From an uncultured Bacilli bacterium (GTDB taxonomy: Bacteria > Bacillota_I > Bacilli_A > RF39 > UBA660), in assembly GCA_947584955.1 (NCBI GenBank), contig CANPWS010000072.1, positions 1 through 6,620 of the forward strand: a DNA stretch of 6,620 nt. The letters are read 5' to 3'. Each line of letters opens with the position of its first letter. Within the stretch, counting starts at the first letter, position 1. Shown one piece after another: positions 1 to 5,826 of this stretch. Below the pieces are notes generated by a model. It did no database searches. It was not told the origin of the DNA and saw only the letters and a list, made by a program, of their open reading frames with translations. A program made the position numbers and the translations under genes.

Positions 1-405
1 TGAATTACTATTTCCTCTATATATATAAGAAGTGTTTTTATCTATATGTACATAATATTTTACATCATATCGTGCTCCTGCATATAAATTTTCATGAGGA
101 TATACACAGTATGTGTCATCTCCTACTAAGCCATCTACAACTTCATTTTCATCTTTTCTTACATCTTCATCTTCTGTTGTTCCATCTGTACCAGTTCCTA
201 CTCCATCAGTGTGATTTTCTTGATTATAATTGTAAGTAATTTTTACATGTTTTACTTCATCATCTTTATAAGTTACTACATATTCTGCTCCACTTGTTAG
301 TCCATTATATGTTCTTTCTGTATTACATGTCATCATCTTTTCTTCTTTTTCACCACAACCTGATAATAAAGTAATTATACCTAAACATAATATTACTTTT
401 TTCAT
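1..405 (-). CDS. Small secreted lipoprotein of unknown function (3' end outside window)
   Basis: This is an open frame of 135 codons that starts at 405 and runs off the left edge, so the C-terminus is missing. The N-terminus is a lipoprotein signal peptide: MKK, a hydrophobic stretch (residues 4-14), then the lipobox L14-S15-G16-C17, so Cys17 should be lipidated and the protein anchored outside the membrane. The mature part is polar, with a charged stretch after the lipobox (GEKEEK), a Tyr-rich segment near residues 42-62 and an acidic Thr/Gly/Asp/Glu-rich linker near residues 66-90. Two further cysteines (Cys27 and one near residue 100, in the segment TYCVYP) could form a disulphide. The start is supported by AAAGGAG five bases upstream (411-417). 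I do not recognise the family; a distant likeness to YehR/DUF1307-type small lipoproteins is possible but unproven. It lies 101 bases after asnS, beyond that gene's terminator, so it is probably transcribed separately. Confidence 0.8.
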   Translation of the reverse strand, partial: MKKVILCLGIITLLSGCGEKEEKMMTCNTERTYNGLTSGAEYVVTYKDDEVKHVKITYNYNQENHTDGVGTGTDGTTEDEDVRKDENEVVDGLVGDDTYCVYPHENLYAGARYDVKYYVHIDKNTSYIYRGNSNS

Positions 406-425
406 GATTACTCCTTTCAATATAT

Positions 426-452
426 ATTATGGATAATTACTAATTAAGTAAT
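426..452 (-). promoter_or_regulatory. Candidate control region of the lipoprotein gene: dyad plus weak -10
   Basis: A perfect inverted repeat, ATTACT-N5-AGTAAT, lies at 436-452. Just downstream on the minus strand is a -10-like CATAAT (426-431), which would start transcription close to the ribosome binding site. The -35 at the right distance (TCATTA, 449-454) is poor, so the promoter assignment is weak. The dyad could be an operator, but six-base arms are not rare in DNA this AT-rich. Confidence 0.25.
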
Positions 453-476
453 GACTGGTAATTTTTTACATTTTTA

Positions 477-506
477 AAAATCTTAAGATTTTTTTCTTAA
501 GATTTT
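477..506 (-). terminator. Rho-independent terminator of asnS
   Basis: Read on the minus strand, an 11-base arm AAAATCTTAAG (506-496) is followed by an 8-base A-rich loop and the perfect complement CTTAAGATTTT (487-477), ending in a short T-run at the stem base. It begins one base after the asnS TAG codon (507-509). The stem is AT-rich with only two G-C pairs, so it may be weak. The region also contains a 12-base direct repeat (481-492 and 495-506), each copy including the palindrome TCTTAAGA. Confidence 0.55.
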
Positions 507-1877
507 CTAATATTCACAATTATATGGTGTTCTAGCATATGGAATTACATCTCTTATGTTTTCTACTCCTGTTAAATATATTAATAATCTTTCAAATCCC
601 ATGCCAAAGCCTGAGTGTTTACATCCACCAAATTTTCTTAAATTTAAGTACCACTGCATATCTTTTGTTTCCATATTTAATTCTTTCATTCTATTTAATA
701 ATTTTTCATAGTTTTCTTCTCTTTGTGAGCCACCCATTAATTCTCCAGCTTGTGGTACTTCTAAGTCTACTGCTGCAACTGTCTTTCCATCTTCATTTTG
801 TTTCATATAAAATGCTTTAATATCTTTTGGCCAATCTGTTATAAATACTGGACCATCGAAATATTCTGTTATGTACTTTTCATGTTCTTTTGCTATATCT
901 TCTCCATATTCTGGTTTAAATTCAAAATCTACTTTTGCTTCTTTTAATATTGTTATCACATCTTCATGTTTTATTCTTGTAAATTTACTTTCTACTAGTT
1001 TTGTCAATTTTTTAATTAATCCTTTTTCCACAAACTTGTCGAAAAACTCCATTTCATCTTTACAATTATCTAAGACATATTTTACTACGAATTTTAGCAT
1101 ATCTTCTTCTATATTCATGATTCCTTCTAAATCGCAAAAAGCTACTTCTGGTTCTATCATCCAAAATTCTGAAGCGTGTGTTTTGGTATTTGAATTTTCT
1201 GCTCTAAATGTTGGACCAAAGGTATATATTTTCTTATATGCCATTGCAAATGTTTCTCCCTCTAATTGACCTGTAACTGCTAATCCTACTTTTTTGCCAA
1301 AAAAGTCTTTATCATAACTTACTTTTCCACTTTCTGCTACTTTATCTAAATCTAAAGTAGTTACTTGAAACATTTGTCCTGCACCTTCTCCATCATTAGC
1401 TGTTATTAGTGGGGTATGTACGTATACGTATCCACGCTCCTGAAAGTATTTATGAATTGCATATGCAGCAACGCTTCTTACTCTAAAGACAGCTTTAAAT
1501 AAATTAGTTCTTGGTCTTAAATATGCTATTTCTCTTAAATATTCTCTTGTTGGTCTTCCTTTTGCTTGAAGTGGATATTCATCATCACAATCACCTTCTA
1601 AAGTAAAAGATTCTAATGATAATTCAAATTCTTGTCCTTCTTTTGGTGATTTAATCAAAGTTCCAGTAACAGATATTGCACTTCCTAATTTAATTTTTGT
1701 TATTTCTTCAAAATCTTTTAATTTATCATCATATACTACCTGTAATGTTTTAAATGTTGTACCATCAGATAAATCAATAAAGCCGAAATGTGCTTGTTTT
1801 CTATGATTTCTTACCCAACCATCGACAGTTATTTTTTTATTTATATAATCTTCTTCATATATATTTTTTATATCCAT
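507..1877 (-). CDS. asnS: Asparagine--tRNA ligase (AsnRS), class IIb
   Basis: This cytoplasmic enzyme activates asparagine with ATP and charges tRNA-Asn. The protein is 456 residues, close to the usual length of about 430-470. An N-terminal OB-fold anticodon-binding domain (about residues 15-95, starting ITVDGWVRNHR) is followed by the class II catalytic core. Motif 1 lies around residues 136-158 (YFQERGYVYVHTPLIT), motif 2 around 222-244 (FRAENSNTKTHASEF), and motif 3 around 423-436 (GFGMGFERLL, with the ATP-binding Arg430). The stretch TGQLEGE (202-208) and the C-terminus RTPYNCEY are typical of bacterial AsnRS and separate it from AspRS. The start is fixed by AGGAGG five bases upstream; this site overlaps the stop codon of the preceding XRE gene, leaving only 9 bases between them. 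No T-box leader lies immediately upstream, so expression probably depends on the promoter in front of the regulator. Confidence 0.97.
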   Translation of the reverse strand: MDIKNIYEEDYINKKITVDGWVRNHRKQAHFGFIDLSDGTTFKTLQVVYDDKLKDFEEITKIKLGSAISVTGTLIKSPKEGQEFELSLESFTLEGDCDDEYPLQAKGRPTREYLREIAYLRPRTNLFKAVFRVRSVAAYAIHKYFQERGYVYVHTPLITANDGEGAGQMFQVTTLDLDKVAESGKVSYDKDFFGKKVGLAVTGQLEGETFAMAYKKIYTFGPTFRAENSNTKTHASEFWMIEPEVAFCDLEGIMNIEEDMLKFVVKYVLDNCKDEMEFFDKFVEKGLIKKLTKLVESKFTRIKHEDVITILKEAKVDFEFKPEYGEDIAKEHEKYITEYFDGPVFITDWPKDIKAFYMKQNEDGKTVAAVDLEVPQAGELMGGSQREENYEKLLNRMKELNMETKDMQWYLNLRKFGGCKHSGFGMGFERLLIYLTGVENIRDVIPYARTPYNCEY

Positions 1878-1886
1878 AATATCCTC

Positions 1887-2240
1887 CTAGTTCATCTTCT
1901 TATTTATTAAATTTACTACTCTCTTAGTATCTTTTGTCATCTTGTTATATAAATTATTGTAGTGTCTTAACTCAGTAATTAGATTAATATCATCTTGTGA
2001 CATTGTTCCAACAAATTCTCTAGTATTATCATCTTTTATTCTTACTTCTCTTCCTAGTAAATAATCTGAAGTTGTACCAAATAAATCTGCCATTAGTTCA
2101 AAAGTTTCTAAACTAGGAAATCTACTTCCGTTTTCATATCCACATACTGAAACTTTTGTTACTCCAACTATTTCACCTAATTGCTGCTGTGATAACCCTT
2201 TTTCTATTCTTAATTCTTTAATTCTTCTACCAATTAACAT
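1887..2240 (-). CDS. XRE-family helix-turn-helix transcriptional regulator
   Basis: A 117-residue DNA-binding protein. Residues 4-62 form a Cro/C1-type HTH domain: IGRRIKELRIEKGLSQQQLG (helices 1-2), then EIVGVTKVSVCGYENGSRFP with the recognition helix near residues 28-36, and a closing segment with the familiar FGTTSDYLLGR ending. The C-terminal 50 residues (from about 68) are charged and probably helical; they match no ligand-binding domain I know and may serve in dimerisation. The start codon is the first in frame after an upstream TGA. An AAAGGA site lies 10 bases away, which is rather long, so translation may be modest. The gene is followed after 9 bases by asnS. A candidate promoter and a 20-base palindrome lie just upstream, which suggests autoregulation and, through read-through, control of asnS. 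The ligand and targets are unknown. HTH assignment is firm; its role is inference. Confidence 0.9.
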   Translation of the reverse strand: MLIGRRIKELRIEKGLSQQQLGEIVGVTKVSVCGYENGSRFPSLETFELMADLFGTTSDYLLGREVRIKDDNTREFVGTMSQDDINLITELRHYNNLYNKMTKDTKRVVNLINKKMN

Positions 2241-2267
2241 TAAAAATCATTCCTTTAATAATATAAA

Positions 2268-2287
2268 AACAAAGTTATCTCCTTGTT
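2268..2287 (-). promoter_or_regulatory. Candidate operator (imperfect palindrome) at the xre-asnS transcript start
   Basis: On the minus strand the arms AACAAGG and CTTTGTT flank the six-base centre AGATAA; seven of ten symmetric base pairs match, six of them in the outer seven positions. It begins at the predicted transcription start of xre, a usual place for an XRE repressor's own operator. In RNA the same arms could pair (with one G-U) as a 5' hairpin, so a role in message stability is an alternative. Confidence 0.35.
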
Positions 2288-2293
2288 AATTAC

Positions 2294-2322
2294 ATTTTAC
2301 AATAATTTTTGAAAATTGTATA
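2294..2322 (-). promoter_or_regulatory. Candidate sigma-A promoter of xre-asnS
   Basis: On the minus strand TATACA (2317-2322, -35, four of six consensus bases) is followed by a 17-base spacer and TAAAAT (2294-2299, -10, five of six). The predicted start near 2287 gives a leader of about 47 bases. The remaining part of the 184-base gap back to ssb (2323-2424) holds further AT-rich -10-like motifs (for example TATAAT near 2360) but no convincing terminator hairpin after ssb, so some read-through from ssb is possible. Confidence 0.45.
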
Positions 2323-2424
2323 TAGTTATTATGGATTTTTTTTGATTATTTATGAATTATTATACTATCTTAAAACATTTTTGATATAATTGTGTTTACT
2401 ATTAATTATAATATTTTTTTAATT

Positions 2425-2772
2425 TTAATTATCTTCTCCATCATTCTTTTCTTTTGAAGAAGATAAAAAGGTTACTTTTTCTGCAACTATTTCTGTTTTT
2501 TTCTTTTTTTGTCCATCTTCAGTTTCGATTATTCTTGTTTGTACTCTTCCTTTTACTCCAATCATATCTCCTGTTTTACAGTACTCTGTTGTATTTTCTG
2601 CAACAGCAGTCCAAAGAGTACAATCTAAAAAATCAGTATCATATTCACCATTAATATTTTTGTAATTTCTTGGTACCGCCAATGTTATCGTAGCCATTGC
2701 TCTTCCAGTTTCTGTTACTCTTAACTCTGGTGTTTTTACTAATCTTCCTACAAGGACTATTTGATTCACCAT
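2425..2772 (-). CDS. ssb: Single-stranded DNA-binding protein, short form without the acidic PF tip
   Basis: A 115-residue OB-fold protein that coats single-stranded DNA. The SSB core runs from residue 1 to about 103: MVNQIVLVGRLVKTPELR, then TITLAVPRNY, DFLDCTLWTAVAENTTEYCK and GDMIGVKGRVQTR, all typical of bacterial SSBs, including Trp54-type base-stacking positions. The tail is very short (SSSKEKNDGEDN) and lacks the DDDIPF-like tip through which SSB recruits replication and repair proteins. In length and lack of tip it resembles Bacillus SsbB, the competence paralogue, rather than the housekeeping SsbA, and it is not beside rpsF/rpsR, where ssbA usually lies. Hence it is probably a second SSB; the competence link is inference. 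The frame stays open upstream to 2859, but the GAAAGGAGG site six bases before 2772, family alignment and the promoter inside that extension all favour this start. Confidence 0.92.
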   Translation of the reverse strand: MVNQIVLVGRLVKTPELRVTETGRAMATITLAVPRNYKNINGEYDTDFLDCTLWTAVAENTTEYCKTGDMIGVKGRVQTRIIETEDGQKKKKTEIVAEKVTFLSSSKEKNDGEDN

Positions 2773-2777
2773 AAATT

Positions 2778-2787
2778 CCCTCCTTTC
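2778..2787 (-). promoter_or_regulatory. Ribosome binding site that fixes the ssb start
   Basis: GAAAGGAGGG lies five bases before the ATG at 2770-2772, an almost perfect complement of the 16S rRNA 3' end. The upstream in-frame ATG at 2857-2859 follows directly after the T-run of a terminator and has its nearest AAGGAG 14 bases away, so it is not the start. Confidence 0.85.
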
Positions 2788-2794
2788 AGTTTTG

Positions 2795-2823
2795 AATATA
2801 CCATTTCTGTTTTTTTTATTCAA
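2795..2823 (-). promoter_or_regulatory. Promoter of ssb (extended -10)
   Basis: On the minus strand TTGAAT (2818-2823) is separated by 17 bases, including an eight-base A-run, from TATATT (2795-2800), which is preceded by TGG, giving the extended -10 form TGnTATATT. Transcription should start near 2788, one base before the ribosome binding site, so the leader is only about 16 bases. Confidence 0.6.
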
Positions 2824-2859
2824 ATAGACAAAATATATTTTTAATTTTAAATCTTTCAT

Positions 2860-2893
2860 AAAAAAAGAATTAACTCCTTAAGAGAAAATTCTT
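2860..2893 (-). terminator. Terminator of the sufB-amidase unit
   Basis: On the minus strand the arms AAGAATT (2893-2887) and AATTCTT (2871-2865) pair perfectly. Inside them, after a 2x2 internal loop, CTCT and GGAG close a three-base loop. The 3' arm runs straight into a T-run ending at 2860 (seven Ts in all). It lies about 80 bases after the amidase stop codon; the AT-rich stretch between (2894-2974) shows no other feature. Confidence 0.6.
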
Positions 2894-2974
2894 ATTATTT
2901 TATAATTTATTAACTAATTTGTTATATTTTGCTGTTTTTTAATATTTTTTATAATTTTACACAAATTTTACGTT

Positions 2975-4279
2975 TTATTTATTTAAATTAGTAATTATTG
3001 TATTAGCAATCGAATTTATATATGCATCTTGTTCATTAGTTATAATATTTATATCATTTAAATTTGATAAATAACATGTTTCTAATAAATATGCTTCTGC
3101 ACCAACATTAGAGTCCCAATAATCATTTCCTGTTTGCTCTTCATTTCTATCGTCAACATATGCTCCAGTCATTATTCCACCAGTTTCTCTTATCATGTAT
3201 AAATAACTTGATGCAGTAGTTACATCATATGGAACAAAATTCTTCTTAGCATATCCTTCCATTGAGCTTGCTATTTCATCTTCAGTAAAATTATGTGTAT
3301 ATATTCCGTTATCTACTTTAAAAGTTTTTCTACTTGAATAATCCATATTTGTATTATTTAATATTTCTTCAACTAGTTTTTTAGCAAAATCATAATTGAT
3401 ATTTGATGGTGTATATAGCTCTAAACCATGTACATTTGATGATTCACTACTATTTAAATGCATTGAAAAAACATATTTTGCATTTACTTCATGTGATATT
3501 TGAGCTCTTCCACCTTTTCCATATTCATCAAAATATTCATTATCTTTTAATGTTTCTTTATCTCTAGTTAGTTTAACTTTAAGGCCTGCTTTTTCTAATT
3601 TATCTTTTAAATTAATAGCTAAGTCTACTGTTAGATTTTTTTCTTCATAACCATTTACTACTGCTCCTGGATCTTTTCCACCATGTCCTGCATCTATTAC
3701 AATGTCATATATATCTTTATCTTCATTCTTTGTTACTGTAAATGCCATTGTTTCATAAATTTGACTTTTATTATTTATTAATATTTTTTTATTATGTTTA
3801 CTCATTGTATAATAAATAGTCTCAGGATATTTTGTATCATTTTGAAGTTGATAATATTTATATGTATATTTAACTTCTTCATCCTTGTTATCATTTTCTT
3901 CTTGCTCTTGTTTTTTAGAAGTTCTTATAAACATATTATAATTACTAATTTCTATATTATCTAAATAAAAACCATCATTTATTAAATCTGTTATATAAAA
4001 TGATAATGTATTTACATTTTGTTCATATTTTATTGGAATACTTATAAAATCTTTTTCGTTATATAAAACCAAATCTATTTCATCAAATGAAAGATTATCA
4101 GCGGTTAAATTTCCTTTCATATTTAATTTAGTTCCATAAATATAGTACTCTTCTATTTTAGCTTTTTCTTGTTCTACTACTAATGGTTCTACTTTTTTTT
4201 CTTTCGTTTTTTCCACATATATTACATAACCAGTAAATACTAATGCTATTATTATTAATATTATTATAAATTTCTTCAT
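2975..4279 (-). CDS. Membrane-anchored N-acetylmuramoyl-L-alanine amidase (Amidase_3)
   Basis: A 434-residue zinc amidase predicted to cut the bond between N-acetylmuramic acid and the peptide stem of peptidoglycan. Residues 4-21 are a hydrophobic signal anchor (FIIILIIIALVFTGYVIY) without a clear cleavage site or lipobox, so it is likely tethered to the outer membrane face. Residues 40-185 form an extracytoplasmic region that I do not recognise, with a Glu/Lys/Asn-rich linker near 121-136. The Amidase_3 domain spans about 191-434: DAGHGG holds zinc ligand His199, GYEEKN offers Glu213, FSMHLNS gives His274, and LLETCYLSN carries catalytic Glu400. The gap of 126 residues between His274 and Glu400 is much longer than in compact members such as CwlC, implying an insertion. 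The start overlaps the sufB stop by one base, with GGAGGT six to seven bases upstream, so the genes are cotranscribed and probably coupled. Its role in growth, division or autolysis cannot be told. Confidence 0.93.
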   Translation of the reverse strand: MKKFIIILIIIALVFTGYVIYVEKTKEKKVEPLVVEQEKAKIEEYYIYGTKLNMKGNLTADNLSFDEIDLVLYNEKDFISIPIKYEQNVNTLSFYITDLINDGFYLDNIEISNYNMFIRTSKKQEQEENDNKDEEVKYTYKYYQLQNDTKYPETIYYTMSKHNKKILINNKSQIYETMAFTVTKNEDKDIYDIVIDAGHGGKDPGAVVNGYEEKNLTVDLAINLKDKLEKAGLKVKLTRDKETLKDNEYFDEYGKGGRAQISHEVNAKYVFSMHLNSSESSNVHGLELYTPSNINYDFAKKLVEEILNNTNMDYSSRKTFKVDNGIYTHNFTEDEIASSMEGYAKKNFVPYDVTTASSYLYMIRETGGIMTGAYVDDRNEEQTGNDYWDSNVGAEAYLLETCYLSNLNDINIITNEQDAYINSIANTIITNLNK

Positions 4280-4290
4280 TAATTACCTCC
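4279..4290 (-). promoter_or_regulatory. Amidase ribosome binding site within the last sufB codons
   Basis: The last sufB codons (Gly-Gly-Asn-stop) read GGAGGTAATTAA; GGAGG lies six bases before the amidase ATG, and the stop codon's last A is the first base of that ATG. Ribosomes ending sufB would arrive on the amidase start site, so translation of the two is likely coupled. Confidence 0.75.
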
Positions 4291-5589
4291 AATATTTATA
4301 GATAATAGTCTATTTAATTCTACGGCATATTCCATTGGCAATTCTTCTCTAAAAACATTAACAAATCCTAGTACTATTAATTCTTTTGCTTCTTCTTCAT
4401 TTATTCCTCTTAACATTAGATAAAATAATTCTTCATCTCTTATTTTTGATACAGTTGCTTCATGTTCTAATAATGATGTATTATTGTCAACAGTATTTGT
4501 GGGAATTGTATCACTTTTAGATTTACTATCTAATATTATTGTATCACATTTTACATTAGCTACTGAATGATGAGCTTCTTTTGTTATTTTAGCGGTGCCT
4601 CTATAATTTGCTACTCCGCCATTGGAAGCTATTGATTTACTTACAATATTACTTTTTGTGTAAGGAGCAAGATGTATCATCTTTGCCCCTGTATCTTGAA
4701 TCTGATTACTACCTGCTGATGCTACACTTATACATGATCCTCTTGCATATGGTCCTTTTAAAATACAACATGGATATTTCATATTTACTTTACTTCCAAT
4801 ATTCCCATCTATCCACTCCATTAAACCATTTTCTTCTACTATTGCTCTTTTGGTAACTAAATTATAAACATCATTAGACCAATTTTGAATAGTCGTATAT
4901 CGACATTTTGCATTTTTTCCTACATATATTTCCACTACTGCGGCATGTAATGCATCTTCAGTATAAGTTCGTGCTGTACATCCTTCTATATAGTTTAATT
5001 CACTGTTATCATCAACTATTATTAATGTTCTTTCAAATTGTCCCATATTTTTAGAGTTTATTCTAAAATAACTTTGAAGTGGTCTATTTAACTTTGTATT
5101 TTTTGGTACATATATAAAAGTTCCTCCACTCCAAACTGCTCCATTTAAACTTGTAAATTTATTCTCATCATATTTTACTAATTTATTAAAATATTTTCTA
5201 AATAATTCTGGATACTTTTTATAAGCTGTATCAGTATCTAAAAATATTACATTTTTTTCTTGTAACTCTTTAATCATATTGTGATAAATAACTTCACTAT
5301 CATATTGTGCTCCTACACCATCAAGATATTTTTTTTCTGCACTTATAAGCCCTAAATCATTAAACTCTTCTCTTACTTTGCAAGATACATTATTCCAGTT
5401 ATCAGTTAAATCATTTTCTCTTTCTTTATAATATGTAATAGAATCAAAATCAATATTTAATTTTGGTCCAAAGTTAGGATTATTTAATTTATTAAATTTT
5501 TCTAGGCACTTTAATCTAAAATCAAGCATAAATTTATCTTCTTTTTTTATTTTAGATATTTTTTTTATGACATCTGTTGTTAATTTCAT
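4279..5589 (-). CDS. sufB: Fe-S cluster assembly scaffold protein SufB
   Basis: SufB is the scaffold of the cytoplasmic SUF pathway; with SufC and usually SufD it assembles Fe-S clusters. The 436-residue protein carries the family's hallmarks: SAVWSGGTFIYVPK-like segment (about 150-163), NMGQFERTLIIVDD (181-194), EGCTA with Cys204, CRYTTIQNWSNDVYNLVTKR (229-248), EWIDGNIGSK (258-267), KCDT with Cys348, and LEHEAT with His376 and Glu377. These correspond to residues that E. coli work ties to sulfur transfer and cluster binding (Cys254, Cys405, Glu434). The end, ELPMEYAVELNRL, also fits SufB and not SufD. Compared with other Bacillota SufB, about 25-30 N-terminal residues are absent. ATG 5589 is preferred for its AAGGTGA site; an in-frame ATG at 5604, with AAAAGG eight bases upstream, would add five residues. 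No other suf gene adjoins it. Confidence 0.95.
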   Translation of the reverse strand: MKLTTDVIKKISKIKKEDKFMLDFRLKCLEKFNKLNNPNFGPKLNIDFDSITYYKERENDLTDNWNNVSCKVREEFNDLGLISAEKKYLDGVGAQYDSEVIYHNMIKELQEKNVIFLDTDTAYKKYPELFRKYFNKLVKYDENKFTSLNGAVWSGGTFIYVPKNTKLNRPLQSYFRINSKNMGQFERTLIIVDDNSELNYIEGCTARTYTEDALHAAVVEIYVGKNAKCRYTTIQNWSNDVYNLVTKRAIVEENGLMEWIDGNIGSKVNMKYPCCILKGPYARGSCISVASAGSNQIQDTGAKMIHLAPYTKSNIVSKSIASNGGVANYRGTAKITKEAHHSVANVKCDTIILDSKSKSDTIPTNTVDNNTSLLEHEATVSKIRDEELFYLMLRGINEEEAKELIVLGFVNVFREELPMEYAVELNRLLSINIGGN

Positions 5590-5593
5590 AATT

Positions 5594-5618
5594 TCACCTT
5601 GCATTTCTCTTACCTTTT
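5594..5618 (-). promoter_or_regulatory. Two competing ribosome binding sites for sufB
   Basis: AAGGTGA (5594-5600) lies four bases before ATG 5589; AAAAGG (5613-5618) lies eight bases before ATG 5604. Both starts are in frame. The first matches the AAGGTGA used by the divergent neighbour at 5815-5821, which tips the choice to 5589, but the site does not settle it. Confidence 0.5.
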
Positions 5619-5642
5619 AAACACTTCTCAATTGACAATTAT

Positions 5643-5671
5643 ATTATACAGTATTTTCTTTTTTTAATAAA
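5643..5671 (-). promoter_or_regulatory. Candidate promoter of the sufB-amidase unit
   Basis: A perfect TATAAT (5643-5648 on the minus strand) is preceded at 17 bases by a poor -35, TTTATT (5666-5671). Transcription would start near 5636, giving a leader of about 32 to 47 bases. No IscR- or SufR-like operator is recognisable. Confidence 0.45.
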
Positions 5672-5770
5672 GAAATATTATTAATTTTCAAGTATTTTAC
5701 ATTTATTATATCTTATTTTTATAAAAATTATGTCATTTAAAATATTATTATTAATTTTTTTGTTTAATTT

Positions 5771-5776
5771 TATAAT
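5771..5776 (+). promoter_or_regulatory. Candidate -10 of the DUF6512-like gene
   Basis: TATAAT lies 51 bases before the ATG at 5827; the -35 at 17 bases (TTATTA, 5748-5753) is poor. A second TATAAT at 5804-5809 is too near the ribosome binding site to give a normal leader. The rest of the divergent gap (5672-5747) is AT-rich with no clear element. Confidence 0.35.
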
Positions 5777-5826
5777 ACTACAAATATTTTTAATATTTAA
5801 TAATATAATTTATTAAGGTGAATAAT

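Noticed and set aside
539..1269. Plus-strand open frames opposite asnS (539-820 and 871-1269)
   Set aside because: They are antisense shadows of asnS, have Ser/Leu/Phe-rich compositions typical of the reverse of AT-rich genes, and lack ribosome binding sites.
2241..2424. T-box or other riboswitch in front of xre-asnS
   Set aside because: No T-box motif (TGGNACC-like bulge) or long structured leader is present; the region is too AT-rich and short for one.
2454..2654. Plus-strand open frame opposite ssb
   Set aside because: It is antisense to the conserved SSB core, with a low-complexity Leu/Phe-rich translation.
2773..2859. A 29-residue N-terminal extension of SSB starting at 2859
   Set aside because: The extension contains the ssb promoter and directly follows a terminator T-run; SSB family alignment begins at the internal Met with a near-perfect ribosome binding site.
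4608..4856. Plus-strand open frame inside sufB
   Set aside because: It is antisense to highly conserved SufB sequence and has no initiation signal.
5632..5637. Plus-strand TTGACA as a -35 for the DUF6512-like gene
   Set aside because: No -10-like hexamer lies 16-18 bases downstream (TTTCTT there), and the gene is almost 200 bases away.
5605..5826. A small gene or regulatory RNA in the divergent gap
   Set aside because: Only short AT-rich inverted repeats are seen, with no ribosome binding site plus start in an open frame and no stable GC-containing stem; only the candidate promoters are supported.
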